Under the pieces are notes generated by a model. The model did not search any database. It saw only the letters and a list, made by a program, of their open reading frames with translations, and had not been told where the DNA came from. The translations under genes were made by a program, and so were the position numbers. Of a stretch of 64,000 bases of DNA, positions 53,697-64,000 are shown piece after piece. Within the stretch, counting starts at the first letter, position 1. Every line of letters begins with the position of its first letter. Source of the DNA: Microbulbifer sp. Q7 (GTDB lineage Bacteria; Pseudomonadota; Gammaproteobacteria; Pseudomonadales; Cellvibrionaceae). The stretch is taken from positions 186,001 to 250,000 of the forward strand of contig NZ_LROY01000002.1 of NCBI RefSeq assembly GCF_001639145.1. Reading direction: 5' to 3'.

Positions 53697-53892
53697 TTGT
53701 GCGGGCTGCAGACCGCGCGTCCAGAGGTACCTGTTCAAGAAGTTATTGAATAACACAGTAACAAGCAGTACCGGCATACGCAGTTACATGCCGTTCCATC
53801 GAGGGCAGTGAAGCCCGTCGAGGTTTGACGGATATCGCACACCGCTGCCTTCGTTGATAGATCCTTACCCATAAAAGATAACGACAAGGTGA

Positions 53893-56769
<2,877 letters not shown>

Positions 56770-56785
56770 GCAGTAAGCAGCAACC

Positions 56786-56814
56786 AGAGGGCGCCACGGC
56801 GCCCTCTGTTCTTT
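56786..56814 (+). terminator. Terminator after the first chitinase
   Basis: AGAGGGCGCC pairs with GGCGCCCTCT and is followed by GTTCTTTT, 16 bases beyond the stop. The second chitinase starts 46 bases further on, so it has its own promoter or depends on read-through. Confidence 0.8.
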
Positions 56815-56859
56815 TCGATGTTCTTTCGACAGACCTTAAAAATAACCTGAGAAAACACT

Positions 56860-58449
56860 ATGAAAAGGCAATTACTGAGCTTGCTCGTACTCGGGCTGCT
56901 CGCGTTCGAGGCGGCAGCGGTGGACTGCAGCGCACGCCCTGACTGGGAAGCGAGCGCTATCTATGTGGGCGGTAATTCGGTGCAGCACCTGGGCAACGCG
57001 TATACCGCGAATTACTGGACCCAGAACAATAATCCGGTAACCCACTCCGGCACCTGGGCACACTGGAAATACGACGGCGCCTGCGATGGCGGTTCGTCCT
57101 CGAGCTCATCTTCCAGCTCTTCCTCGAGTTCGTCTTCCAGTTCCTCCTCCAGCTCTTCCTCCAGTTCGTCGTCCAGCTCCTCAAGCTCCAGTGGTGGCTC
57201 CGGTGGCGGTTCCTGCACATCGCTGCAATACGTGGCGGGAACCAGTTATGTCGCGGGGCAACAGGTGCAAAACGTCGGGCAGGAATTTCAGTGCAATATC
57301 GCCGGCTGGTGTTCCTCCAGTGCAGCCTGGGCCTATGCGCCCGGGGAGGGCGCCCACTGGGAAGATGCCTGGAGTCAGGTCGGCGACTGTGGCAGTTCCT
57401 CTTCCAGTAGTTCTTCCGGTGGCGGTTCCAGCTCGTCCTCCAGCAGCTCCGGTTCCTCCAGCTCATCTGGTGGATCTTCCTCTGGTGGCAACAGTGGCCT
57501 GCTGCCGAAGCACGCGCTGGTGGGCTACTGGCACAACTTTGATAACGGGTCCGGCCTGTATCGGATCAGCGAAGTCTCCGATGTATGGGATGTCATCGTG
57601 GTGGCGTTTGTGGACGATGCGGGCAACGGTAGTATTGCGTTCAACCTGGACCCGGGGCTCGACAAGCAGCAGTTTATTGCCGATGTGGCCGCCAAGCGCG
57701 CGGCGGGCAAAATCGTGATTGCCTCCTACGGCGGTGAGAAGGGCACGGTAACGCTGAACACCGAGGAGAACGTCACCAACTTCGTCAACAGCACGGCAGC
57801 GATGATCGACGAGTACGGCTTTGACGGTATCGACATCGACCTGGAATCCGGCGCTGGTGTGATGCATGGTGCACCGGTGATCCAGAACATGGTCAATGCG
57901 GTCAAGCAGTTAAAGCAGCGCTACCCCGGCATGTATCTGTCCATGGCCCCAGAGCACCCCTATGTGCAGGGTGGCTATGTGTCGTATACCGGTATCTGGG
58001 GCGCGTACCTGCCGATGATCGACCAACTGCGCGATGAGCTGGACCTGTTGCATGTGCAGCTGTACAACAACGGCAGTCTCGCCACGCCTTATCGCGGGCA
58101 GGCCTACGCGGCCGGCTCGGTGGATATGATGGTGTCTTCGGCACTGATGCTGATCGAGGGCTTCCCGCTGGGCTACGGTAACGCCGGCTTCTTTGAAGGG
58201 CTGCGCCCGGAGCAGGTAGGTCTGGCGCTCCCGTCTGGCCCCAGTGCCGCAGGCAGTGGTTTTGCCACCACTGGGGATATCAACCGCGCCCTGGACTGCC
58301 TGACCCAGCAGCTGAACTGCGACACGCTGACCCCCTCCCAGGCGTACCCGACCTTCAATGGTGTGATGACCTGGTCCATCAACTGGGATATGCACGACGG
58401 GGGGATTTTCTCGGGCCCGGTGGGCAGCCATGTGCACAACCTGCCATAG
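56860..58449 (+). CDS. Secreted GH18 chitinase with polyserine linkers
   Basis: This 529-residue secreted protein has a signal peptide (1-20), a first CBM5/12 (about 22-76), a run of 33 serines (79-111) and a second chitin-binding module (about 118-172). A Ser/Gly linker (about 176-210) leads to a C-terminal GH18 domain (213-529) with IASYGGEKG and DGIDIDLE (322-329, catalytic Glu329). The catalytic domain is of the compact bacterial type that lacks the ChiA insertion domain. Polyserine linkers are a hallmark of Saccharophagus, Cellvibrio, Teredinibacter and Microbulbifer enzymes. It probably works alongside the larger chitinase. Confidence 0.95.
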   Translation: MKRQLLSLLVLGLLAFEAAAVDCSARPDWEASAIYVGGNSVQHLGNAYTANYWTQNNNPVTHSGTWAHWKYDGACDGGSSSSSSSSSSSSSSSSSSSSSSSSSSSSSSSSSGGSGGGSCTSLQYVAGTSYVAGQQVQNVGQEFQCNIAGWCSSSAAWAYAPGEGAHWEDAWSQVGDCGSSSSSSSSGGGSSSSSSSSGSSSSSGGSSSGGNSGLLPKHALVGYWHNFDNGSGLYRISEVSDVWDVIVVAFVDDAGNGSIAFNLDPGLDKQQFIADVAAKRAAGKIVIASYGGEKGTVTLNTEENVTNFVNSTAAMIDEYGFDGIDIDLESGAGVMHGAPVIQNMVNAVKQLKQRYPGMYLSMAPEHPYVQGGYVSYTGIWGAYLPMIDQLRDELDLLHVQLYNNGSLATPYRGQAYAAGSVDMMVSSALMLIEGFPLGYGNAGFFEGLRPEQVGLALPSGPSAAGSGFATTGDINRALDCLTQQLNCDTLTPSQAYPTFNGVMTWSINWDMHDGGIFSGPVGSHVHNLP

Positions 58450-58490
58450 CTGAAGACGTCATTGTTCCTTGCGAGGGAGATGGCGAGCAC

Positions 58491-58520
58491 AAAAAAACCC
58501 GGCATTTGCCGGGTTTTTTT
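58491..58520. terminator. Bidirectional terminator between chitinase and gltA
   Basis: A perfect 13-bp stem (58491-58503 with 58508-58520) has seven As on one side and seven Ts on the other. It ends the chitinase transcript and the minus-strand gltA transcript. Confidence 0.93.
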
Positions 58521-58538
58521 GTATCCGGGGAGATGCGC

Positions 58539-59828
58539 TTAGCGATCTTCCACAGAAACGTAGTCGCGCGCGGTGTAGCCGGTGTACAGCTGACGCGGAC
58601 GGCCGATTTTGTACGGGTTGGAGATCATCTCGTTCCAGTGCGCAATCCAGCCAGCGGTGCGGCCGGTGGCGAAGATCACGGTGAACATGTCGGTGGGGAT
58701 GCCGATCGCCTTCATGATGATGCCGGAGTAGAAGTCCACGTTCGGGTAGAGTTTCTTCTCGACGAAGTACTCGTCTTCCAGCGCAATCTTTTCCAGCTTC
58801 TTGGCGATGCGCAGCAGCGGATCGTTCTCTGCACCCATGGCACCCAGTACTTCGTCGCAGATACCCTGCATGACGCGGGAACGCGGGTCGAAGTTCTTGT
58901 ACACGCGGTGACCGAAGCCCATCAGGCGGAACGGGTCGTTCTTGTCCTTGGCCTTGGCCACGTACTCGTCGATACGGCTCTCGTCGCCGATCTCCTGCAG
59001 CATGTTCAGTACCGCTTCGTTGGCGCCGCCGTGTGCCGGGCCCCACAGGGTGGCAATACCGGAGGAGATGCAGGCGAAGGGGTTGGCGCCGGAGGAGCCG
59101 GCCAGACGCACGGTAGAGGTAGAGGCGTTCTGCTCGTGGTCCGCGTGCAGCAGGAAGATCACGTCCATGGCCTTGGCCACAACCGGGTCGATCTTGCTCG
59201 GCTCACAGGGGTTGCCGAACATCATGTGCAGGAAGTTCTCGGAGTAGCTGAGGCTGTTGTCCGGGTACATGAACGGCTGGCCCTTGCTGTGCTTGTAGCA
59301 CATGGCGGCCAGGGTCGGCATCTTGGCAATCAGGCGATCCGCAGAGATCTTGCGGTGTTCGGGATCGGTGATGTCGAGGGAGTCGTGGTAGAAGGAGGCG
59401 AGGGCGCCGACAACGCCGCACATCATGGCCATCGGGTGGGCATCGTAGCGGAAGCCCTTGAAGAAGTTGACCAGAGATTCATGGACCATGGTGTGGTTCA
59501 TGATGCTGTTGACGTATTCCTTCTTCTGCTCAGGGCTGGGCAGTTCGCCATTCATCAGCAGGTAGCAGGTTTCCAGATAGTCAGACTTTTCCGCCAGCTG
59601 CTCGATGGGGTAGCCGCGGTGCAGCAGTACGCCCTTGGCGCCATCGATATAGGTGATCTTGGATTCACAGGAGGCTGTGGACATGAAGCCCGGGTCGTAG
59701 GTAAACAGGCCCTTGCTCGCCAGGCTGCTGACGTCAACAACGTCGGGACCGGCAGTGCCAGAGTAAACCGGCAGATCAAAGGGGGCATCAATACCGTCTA
59801 CCGTGAGTTGAGCTTTCTTGTCGGACAT
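58539..59828 (-). CDS. gltA: Citrate synthase (type II, NADH-sensitive form)
   Basis: GltA condenses oxaloacetate with acetyl-CoA to start the TCA cycle. The 429-residue protein has [19 protein letters not shown] and the catalytic aspartate in PNVDFYSG, with [12 protein letters not shown]. Length and N-terminal domain match the hexameric gammaproteobacterial enzyme. AGGAG precedes the ATG. It is divergent from sdhCDAB across a 657-base gap. Confidence 0.97.
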   Translation of the reverse strand: MSDKKAQLTVDGIDAPFDLPVYSGTAGPDVVDVSSLASKGLFTYDPGFMSTASCESKITYIDGAKGVLLHRGYPIEQLAEKSDYLETCYLLMNGELPSPEQKKEYVNSIMNHTMVHESLVNFFKGFRYDAHPMAMMCGVVGALASFYHDSLDITDPEHRKISADRLIAKMPTLAAMCYKHSKGQPFMYPDNSLSYSENFLHMMFGNPCEPSKIDPVVAKAMDVIFLLHADHEQNASTSTVRLAGSSGANPFACISSGIATLWGPAHGGANEAVLNMLQEIGDESRIDEYVAKAKDKNDPFRLMGFGHRVYKNFDPRSRVMQGICDEVLGAMGAENDPLLRIAKKLEKIALEDEYFVEKKLYPNVDFYSGIIMKAIGIPTDMFTVIFATGRTAGWIAHWNEMISNPYKIGRPRQLYTGYTARDYVSVEDR

Positions 59829-60485
59829 TGTGGACTCCTAAAAACTATTCTTTTGCCAGCTTTTTTATTTCCACACAAATCACTGGATGAAATCGGTGAT
59901 TCGACGGCCCGGATCGGGGCGCGCTCCGCGCTCACCTGTGATCACCTTTTATTAGGAAGGCGGTTTCAGGTGGTTTCTTTACGCATGCATCACCCGGAAA
60001 GTGCCGGATTCTGCGGGCTCGGAGGGCCTTCGTTGGCGGCATCCGGCGCGGATATGGGGCTAGCGGGCTTTTGAGCGCGGCCAAACTTAAGTGCCACGCC
60101 CCAAATTGTCAAACCAAATTGAAATGGCTGACCGGTTCTGTACCCGCAGGATCTTCGGTGCTGGGCGGTAGTGGCAGGGATTTTGCCTACCTGAAAGGTG
60201 ACAGAGAGCGGAATCTGGCGTGGAAATCCGGTTCTACTCAAATGCTTGTTTCATACCATGGTCGAGTGTGTGGCACGGATTGCAACTGGTACAAAGCCGC
60301 CACAACGGGCAGGACGTTCGTTGTGTTTTGAAGTTTGAATGCCTATAATCCGCGCGGCTTGCGACGTGGTAAGACCACTTTGTACAAGACCTCTACAGGT
60401 TGTATGTATAGTAATCAGCAAGCTCGCCCGCACTCTCAAATTTTAACGGGCGCCCCGTCTTTCAGGGCAACAAGGTGTTTTTCCT
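59829..60485. other. 657-bp divergent control region between gltA and sdhC
   Basis: No convincing gene: an 86-codon open frame at 60071-60331 lacks a ribosome site and family resemblance. The region holds the gltA promoter (not resolved) and the sdh promoter at 60321-60349. After the latter comes a leader of about 130 bases with small hairpins (GTGGT-AAG-ACCAC at 60366-60378; an imperfect one near 60383-60402). Confidence 0.6.
60321..60349 (+). promoter_or_regulatory. Sigma-70 promoter of sdhCDAB
   Basis: TTGTGT (60321-60326) and a perfect TATAAT (60344-60349) are separated by 17 bases. This predicts a transcript start near 60356 and a 130-base leader. Confidence 0.65.
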
Positions 60486-60860
60486 GTGAACAAAAACAGA
60501 CCTGTCAATTTAGACATTTCTACTATCAAGCTCCCTGCACCCGCGTTGGTTTCTATTCTGCACCGTATTTCCGGTGTGGTGCTCTTCGCCGTGGTGGCAC
60601 TTCTTTTGTGCATGCTGGACTCCAGTCTGGAATCTGAGCAGGGTTTCCAAAAAGTCGCCGACTTCTTTTCCAGTGTGCCGACCAAACTGGTGTTGTGGGC
60701 CGCACTGGCTGCGCTTATTTACCATCTGATTGCGGGTGTGCGTCACCTGTTGATGGATGCAGGTGTGGGTGAGAGTCTCGAAGGTGGCCGCCGCGGCGCC
60801 GTCATCGTGCTGGTGCTTTCTGTTGTACTCATTCTCTTGGCGGGGGTTCTGGTATGGTAA
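60486..60860 (+). CDS. sdhC: Succinate dehydrogenase cytochrome b556 subunit
   Basis: SdhC is one of the two membrane anchors of complex II and helps bind heme b and ubiquinone. The 124-residue protein has three membrane helices, SILHRISGV (23-31) at the quinone site, and His80/His87 in IYHLIAGVRHLLMD as heme-side histidines. The start is GTG 60486. It overlaps sdhD by seven bases. Confidence 0.96.
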   Translation: MNKNRPVNLDISTIKLPAPALVSILHRISGVVLFAVVALLLCMLDSSLESEQGFQKVADFFSSVPTKLVLWAALAALIYHLIAGVRHLLMDAGVGESLEGGRRGAVIVLVLSVVLILLAGVLVW

Positions 60861-61222
60861 AGGCGGTTACTGGTTTCGGCCGCAGCGGTCTGTATGACTG
60901 GTTTATTCAGCGTATCAGCGCCGTGGTGCTGGTGGCTTACACCCTCTTTATAGTGGGTTTCATTTTTCTCTCCAACGATTTCAGCTACGCCAGCTGGTCC
61001 GCGCTGTTCGAGCAGCGCTGGGTGCGTGTATTCAGCCTGGTGGCGCTGCTCTCCACAATTGCCCACGCCTGGATCGGCCTCTGGTCCGTGGTTACTGACT
61101 ACCTCACCAACCGGATGATGGGCGGCAAAGCGACCGTTCTGCGTATTCTGGTTGAAGTGCTGCTGGGCGCGGTTGCCGTGTTCTACGCGGTGTGGGGCAT
61201 TGAAATTTTGTGGGGTGTGTAA
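60854..61222 (+). CDS. sdhD: Succinate dehydrogenase hydrophobic anchor subunit
   Basis: SdhD is the second membrane anchor of complex II. The 122-residue protein has three helices and the heme-ligating histidine in LLSTIAHAWIGLWSVVTDYL, with WFIQRISAVVL at the quinone pocket. It begins inside sdhC and ends three bases before sdhA. Confidence 0.96.
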   Translation: MVKAVTGFGRSGLYDWFIQRISAVVLVAYTLFIVGFIFLSNDFSYASWSALFEQRWVRVFSLVALLSTIAHAWIGLWSVVTDYLTNRMMGGKATVLRILVEVLLGAVAVFYAVWGIEILWGV

Positions 61223-61225
61223 GTA

Positions 61226-62998
61226 ATGTCGAATATGCGAACAATAACCTTTGACGGTATCGTAATTGGTGGCGGCGGCGCGGGTATGCGCGCGGCGTTG
61301 CAGATGGCCCAGTCCGGCTTCAAGACGGCGGTTATCACCAAGGTATTCCCGACTCGCTCGCACACGGTATCTGCCCAGGGCGGCATTACCTGTGCAATTG
61401 CCAGCGATGACCCCAACGACGATTGGCGCTGGCACATGTATGACACCGTCAAGGGCTCCGACTATATCGGTGACCAGGACGCTATCGAGTATATGTGCTC
61501 GGTGGGTCCGGAAGCGGTGTTTGAGCTGGAGCACATGGGCTTGCCGTTCTCCCGTACCGATGAAGGCCGTATCTACCAGCGTCCGTTCGGTGGCCAGTCC
61601 AAGGACTTCGGTCGCGGCGGTCAGGCGGCACGTACCTGTGCGGCGGCGGACCGTACCGGCCACGCGCTGCTGCACACCCTTTATCAGAACAACGTCAAGC
61701 ACAACACCGTATTCCTGAACGAGTGGTTCGCGGTAGACCTGGTGAAAAACCAGGACGGTGCAGTAGTCGGCGTTATTGCCATCTGTATCGAAGATGGCGA
61801 AGTGGTCTTCATCAAATCCAAGGCCACGGTATTTGCCACCGGCGGTGCCGGCCGTATCTTCGCCTCCACCACCAACGCGCATATCAATACCGGCGACGGC
61901 GTGGGTATGGCCCTGCGCGCGGGTGTGCCGGTGCAGGATATGGAGATGTGGCAGTTCCACCCCACCGGTATCTACGGTGCCGGGACCCTGGTCACCGAAG
62001 GGTGCCGCGGTGAAGGCGGCTACCTGATCAATAAGGACGGTGAGCGCTTCATGGAGCGTTATGCACCGAATGCCAAAGACCTGGCCGGACGCGACGTGGT
62101 CGCCCGCTCCATGGTGTTGGAGATCCTCGATGGTCGCGGTGCCGGCCCCAATGGGGATCACGTATTCCTGAAGCTCGACCACCTGGGTGAGGAGCTGCTG
62201 CACAGCCGCCTGCCGGGTATCTGTGAACTGGCCAAGACCTTCGCGCACGTGGACCCGGTGCACACCCCGATCCCGGTTGTGCCGACTTGTCACTACATGA
62301 TGGGTGGTATTCCGACCAACGTGCATGGCCAGGCCCTGACGCAGGATGCCTCCGGCAACGATCAGGTCATCGAAGGCTTGTACGCCTGTGGTGAGGTTGC
62401 GTGTGTTTCTGTACACGGTGCCAACCGCCTGGGCGGTAACTCACTGCTCGACCTGGTGGTATTCGGTCGCGCCTCTGGCCTGTTCATCGAGAAGGCCCTG
62501 CGCGAAGGCATCGAGAACCGCGAAGCCTCCGAGTCCGATATCGAAGCCGCCATGGCGCGTCTGAACCGCCTCGAGACCACCAATGACGGTGAGCGTGCGG
62601 CAGGGCTGCGCAGCGAGCTGCAGAATGTCATGCAGAACCATTTCGGCGTATTCCGCCGCGGCGACTACATGGCCGACGGTGTGAAGAAGCTGGAAGACCT
62701 GCGCGAGCGCATTGCCAATGTTCGCCTGGACGACAAGTCCCGTGCCTTCAATACCGCGCGTATCGAGGCGCTGGAATTGCAGAACCTGCTGGAAGTGGCC
62801 GAGGCCACCGCGATCGCTGCGGAAGTCCGCACCGAGAGCCGCGGCGCGCATGCCCGCGAAGACTTCCAGGAGCGCGACGACGAGAACTGGCTGTGCCACT
62901 CCATGTTCTTCCCGGGGGAGAAGCGGGTAGGCAAGCGTGCCGTGAACTTTGCGCCCAACACCGTAGATGCTTTCGAACCGAAAGCGCGTACCTACTAA
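61226..62998 (+). CDS. sdhA: Succinate dehydrogenase flavoprotein subunit
   Basis: SdhA oxidises succinate to fumarate and passes electrons to covalently bound FAD. The 590-residue protein has [18 protein letters not shown], the FAD-attaching histidine His46 in [21 protein letters not shown], and the active-site arginine region [14 protein letters not shown]. Length is normal. Confidence 0.98.
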   Translation: MSNMRTITFDGIVIGGGGAGMRAALQMAQSGFKTAVITKVFPTRSHTVSAQGGITCAIASDDPNDDWRWHMYDTVKGSDYIGDQDAIEYMCSVGPEAVFELEHMGLPFSRTDEGRIYQRPFGGQSKDFGRGGQAARTCAAADRTGHALLHTLYQNNVKHNTVFLNEWFAVDLVKNQDGAVVGVIAICIEDGEVVFIKSKATVFATGGAGRIFASTTNAHINTGDGVGMALRAGVPVQDMEMWQFHPTGIYGAGTLVTEGCRGEGGYLINKDGERFMERYAPNAKDLAGRDVVARSMVLEILDGRGAGPNGDHVFLKLDHLGEELLHSRLPGICELAKTFAHVDPVHTPIPVVPTCHYMMGGIPTNVHGQALTQDASGNDQVIEGLYACGEVACVSVHGANRLGGNSLLDLVVFGRASGLFIEKALREGIENREASESDIEAAMARLNRLETTNDGERAAGLRSELQNVMQNHFGVFRRGDYMADGVKKLEDLRERIANVRLDDKSRAFNTARIEALELQNLLEVAEATAIAAEVRTESRGAHAREDFQERDDENWLCHSMFFPGEKRVGKRAVNFAPNTVDAFEPKARTY

Positions 62999-63016
62999 TT
63001 CGGGAGCGGAAAGAAT

Positions 63017-63721
63017 ATGTTGAAAGTAAGTATTTACCGTTACAACCCGGAATCTGATTCCGCGCCATACATGCAGGATTATGAACTGGATACCCAGGGC
63101 AAAGACCTGATGGTGCTGGACGTGCTGGAGCTGCTCAAAGCGCAGGATCCTACCCTGGCCTATCGCCGCTCCTGCCGTGAGGGCGTGTGTGGCTCTGACG
63201 GTATGAATATTTCGGGCAAGAATGGCCTGGCGTGCATCATGCCGATCTCCGAGGCGGCGCCGAAAGGCAAGCTGGTATTGCGCCCGCTGCCCGGCCTGCC
63301 GGTCATTCGCGACCTGGTGGTGGACATGGAGCAGTTCTACACCCAGTACAAGAAAATCGAACCTTACCTGCAGAACGATACCCCGGCGCCGGCGATTGAG
63401 CGTCTGCAGTCCCCGGAAGACCGCGCAAAACTGGACGGCCTGTACGAGTGTATTCTCTGTGCCTGCTGCTCCACCTCTTGCCCGTCCTTCTGGTGGAACC
63501 CCGACAAGTTCATCGGCCCGGCTGGTCTGCTGCAGGCATACCGATTCCTCGCGGATACGCGCGATGAAGCCACCGATGAGCGCCTCGGTAAACTGGATGA
63601 CCCGTTCAGCGTTTTCCGCTGCCATGGTATCCAGAACTGTGTGAATGTTTGTCCCAAGGGGTTGAACCCCACCCGGGCGATCGGCCACATCCGCAATATG
63701 CTGATAACCCGCGCAGTGTAG
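63017..63721 (+). CDS. sdhB: Succinate dehydrogenase iron-sulfur subunit
   Basis: SdhB carries electrons from FAD to quinone through three clusters. The 234-residue protein has the 2Fe-2S ligands in SCREGVCGSDGMNISGKNG-LAC, the 4Fe-4S set CILCACC...CP and the 3Fe-4S set CHGIQNCVNVCPKGLNP. It is followed by hairpins and a terminator before sucA. Confidence 0.98.
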   Translation: MLKVSIYRYNPESDSAPYMQDYELDTQGKDLMVLDVLELLKAQDPTLAYRRSCREGVCGSDGMNISGKNGLACIMPISEAAPKGKLVLRPLPGLPVIRDLVVDMEQFYTQYKKIEPYLQNDTPAPAIERLQSPEDRAKLDGLYECILCACCSTSCPSFWWNPDKFIGPAGLLQAYRFLADTRDEATDERLGKLDDPFSVFRCHGIQNCVNVCPKGLNPTRAIGHIRNMLITRAV

Positions 63722-63797
63722 TGGGGCTTGCCCCACACGGGAACGCGGGTTCCCATCGACAATAATCACAATTAAGTCGACACCAATGCCGGTGTCA
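63721..63797 (+). other. Three consecutive small hairpins after sdhB
   Basis: GTGGGG-CTTG-CCCCAC (63721-63736, starting at the last base of the sdhB stop), GGGAAC-GCG-GTTCCC (63739-63754, with one extra G) and GACACC-AATGCC-GGTGTC (63779-63797 region) stand in series. None has a T-run. They may protect the sdh mRNA 3' end or tune sucA expression. Confidence 0.55.
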
Positions 63798-63808
63798 GGC
63801 TTATACGA

Positions 63809-63843
63809 AAAAGGGGAGGTGTCTTTTCAGCGCCTCCCCTTTT
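63809..63843 (+). terminator. Terminator between sdhB and sucA
   Basis: AAAAGGGGAGG (63809-63819) pairs with CCTCCCCTTTT (63833-63843) across a 13-base loop that can pair further. The T-run is short, so partial read-through into sucA is likely. Confidence 0.7.
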
Positions 63844-63911
63844 GTGAGTGAACGACAGGAAAGAGCGGCGTGAAATTCAAGGGTGCGCGCCGTCAATTGA
63901 GGTAGGCATTA

Positions 63912-64000
63912 ATGCACGAAAGCACAATGGAGGAGCTCTGGCGTACTTCGCATATCTCCGGTGGCAACGCCGGGTACGTGGAGGAGCTGTACGAGACCTA
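63912..64000 (+). CDS. sucA: 2-oxoglutarate dehydrogenase E1 component, N-terminal fragment
   Basis: The 29 visible codons give MHESTMEELWRTSHISGGNA followed by GYVEELYET, matching the start of SucA (E. coli MQNSALKAWLDSSYLSG...). E1 is the thiamine-diphosphate-dependent decarboxylase of the 2-oxoglutarate dehydrogenase complex. Position after sdhB is the standard order. ATG 63927 is an alternative start. The rest lies beyond the right edge. Confidence 0.9.
   Translation, partial: MHESTMEELWRTSHISGGNAGYVEELYET

Noticed and set aside
60071..60331. 86-codon frame between gltA and sdhC
   Set aside because: No ribosome site or known domain, and its end runs up to the sdh -35 hexamer; it is more likely chance in a control region.
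60743..62416. 557-codon open frame antisense to sdhC, sdhD and sdhA
   Set aside because: It spans three well-identified genes and has no recognisable content.

Overview
The window is one contiguous, GC-rich (roughly 60%) gammaproteobacterial chromosome segment. I infer a marine, polysaccharide-degrading member of the Cellvibrionales, most like Microbulbifer. The grounds are a Pseudomonas-like cell-wall/lipoate gene order, secreted multidomain chitinases with long polyserine linkers, a TonB-dependent receptor, an S46 peptidase and the gltA-sdhCDAB-sucA TCA cluster. No plasmid, phage, transposase, tRNA, rRNA or CRISPR array was seen.

Layout. (1) 1-15.6 kb: the first 18 codons of a YpfJ-type metallopeptidase on the minus strand, a lone LON-domain protein and a DUF2339 membrane protein. 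These are followed by a compact plus-strand run: proA-nadD-rsfS-rlmH-mrdA-rodA-mltB-rlpA-dacA-ybeD-lipB-lipA (proline and NAD synthesis, ribosome maturation, the rod-shape elongasome, peptidoglycan trimming, lipoic acid synthesis). (2) 15.6-21.1 kb: an accessory uptake/catabolic module with an Lrp/AsnC regulator, an NCS1 permease, a TonB-dependent receptor and a DUF917 protein, with a perfect palindrome at the permease promoter. (3) 21.1-32.0 kb: a doubtful membrane ORF, a tandem DUF1540 protein, then an acetate-switch island. The island has the transporter-fused hybrid kinase CrbS, its NarL-type partner CrbR, acetyl-CoA synthetase and, divergently, a DcaP-like porin plus a two-subunit sodium/solute symporter. 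The shared control region carries repeated GAC-N4-GTC dyads. (4) 32.0-42.2 kb: a GNAT acetyltransferase flanked on both sides by short tandem repeats, a GDSL autotransporter esterase, a BCCT osmolyte transporter, arfB, and a three-gene dehydrogenase-amidase-aminotransferase group ending in a 16-bp tandem repeat. (5) 42.2-47.9 kb: the SOS mutasome imuA-imuB-imuC behind a consensus LexA box, with a long palindromic repeat between imuA and imuB. (6) 48-53.1 kb: dcd, a YhiN flavoprotein, a small zinc-ribbon-like protein, an S46 dipeptidyl peptidase, a DUF3820 protein and a glycine-zipper lipoprotein. (7) 53.1-58.5 kb: an 800-bp control region with two inverted LacI-type operators, then two GH18 chitinases. 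(8) 58.5-64 kb: gltA (minus) divergent from sdhCDAB, with the start of sucA at the right edge.

How the parts fit. Chitin breakdown releases N-acetylglucosamine and, on deacetylation, acetate. The chitinases, the CrbSR-Acs-symporter island and the TCA genes are therefore consistent with an organism that eats chitin and retrieves its acetate. This link is inference from gene content. The most interesting unexplained items are the Lrp/NCS1/TonB/DUF917 module, the dyad array between acs and the porin, the paired operators before the chitinase, the hairpin in the porin leader, and four independent short-unit tandem repeat arrays in intergenic DNA.
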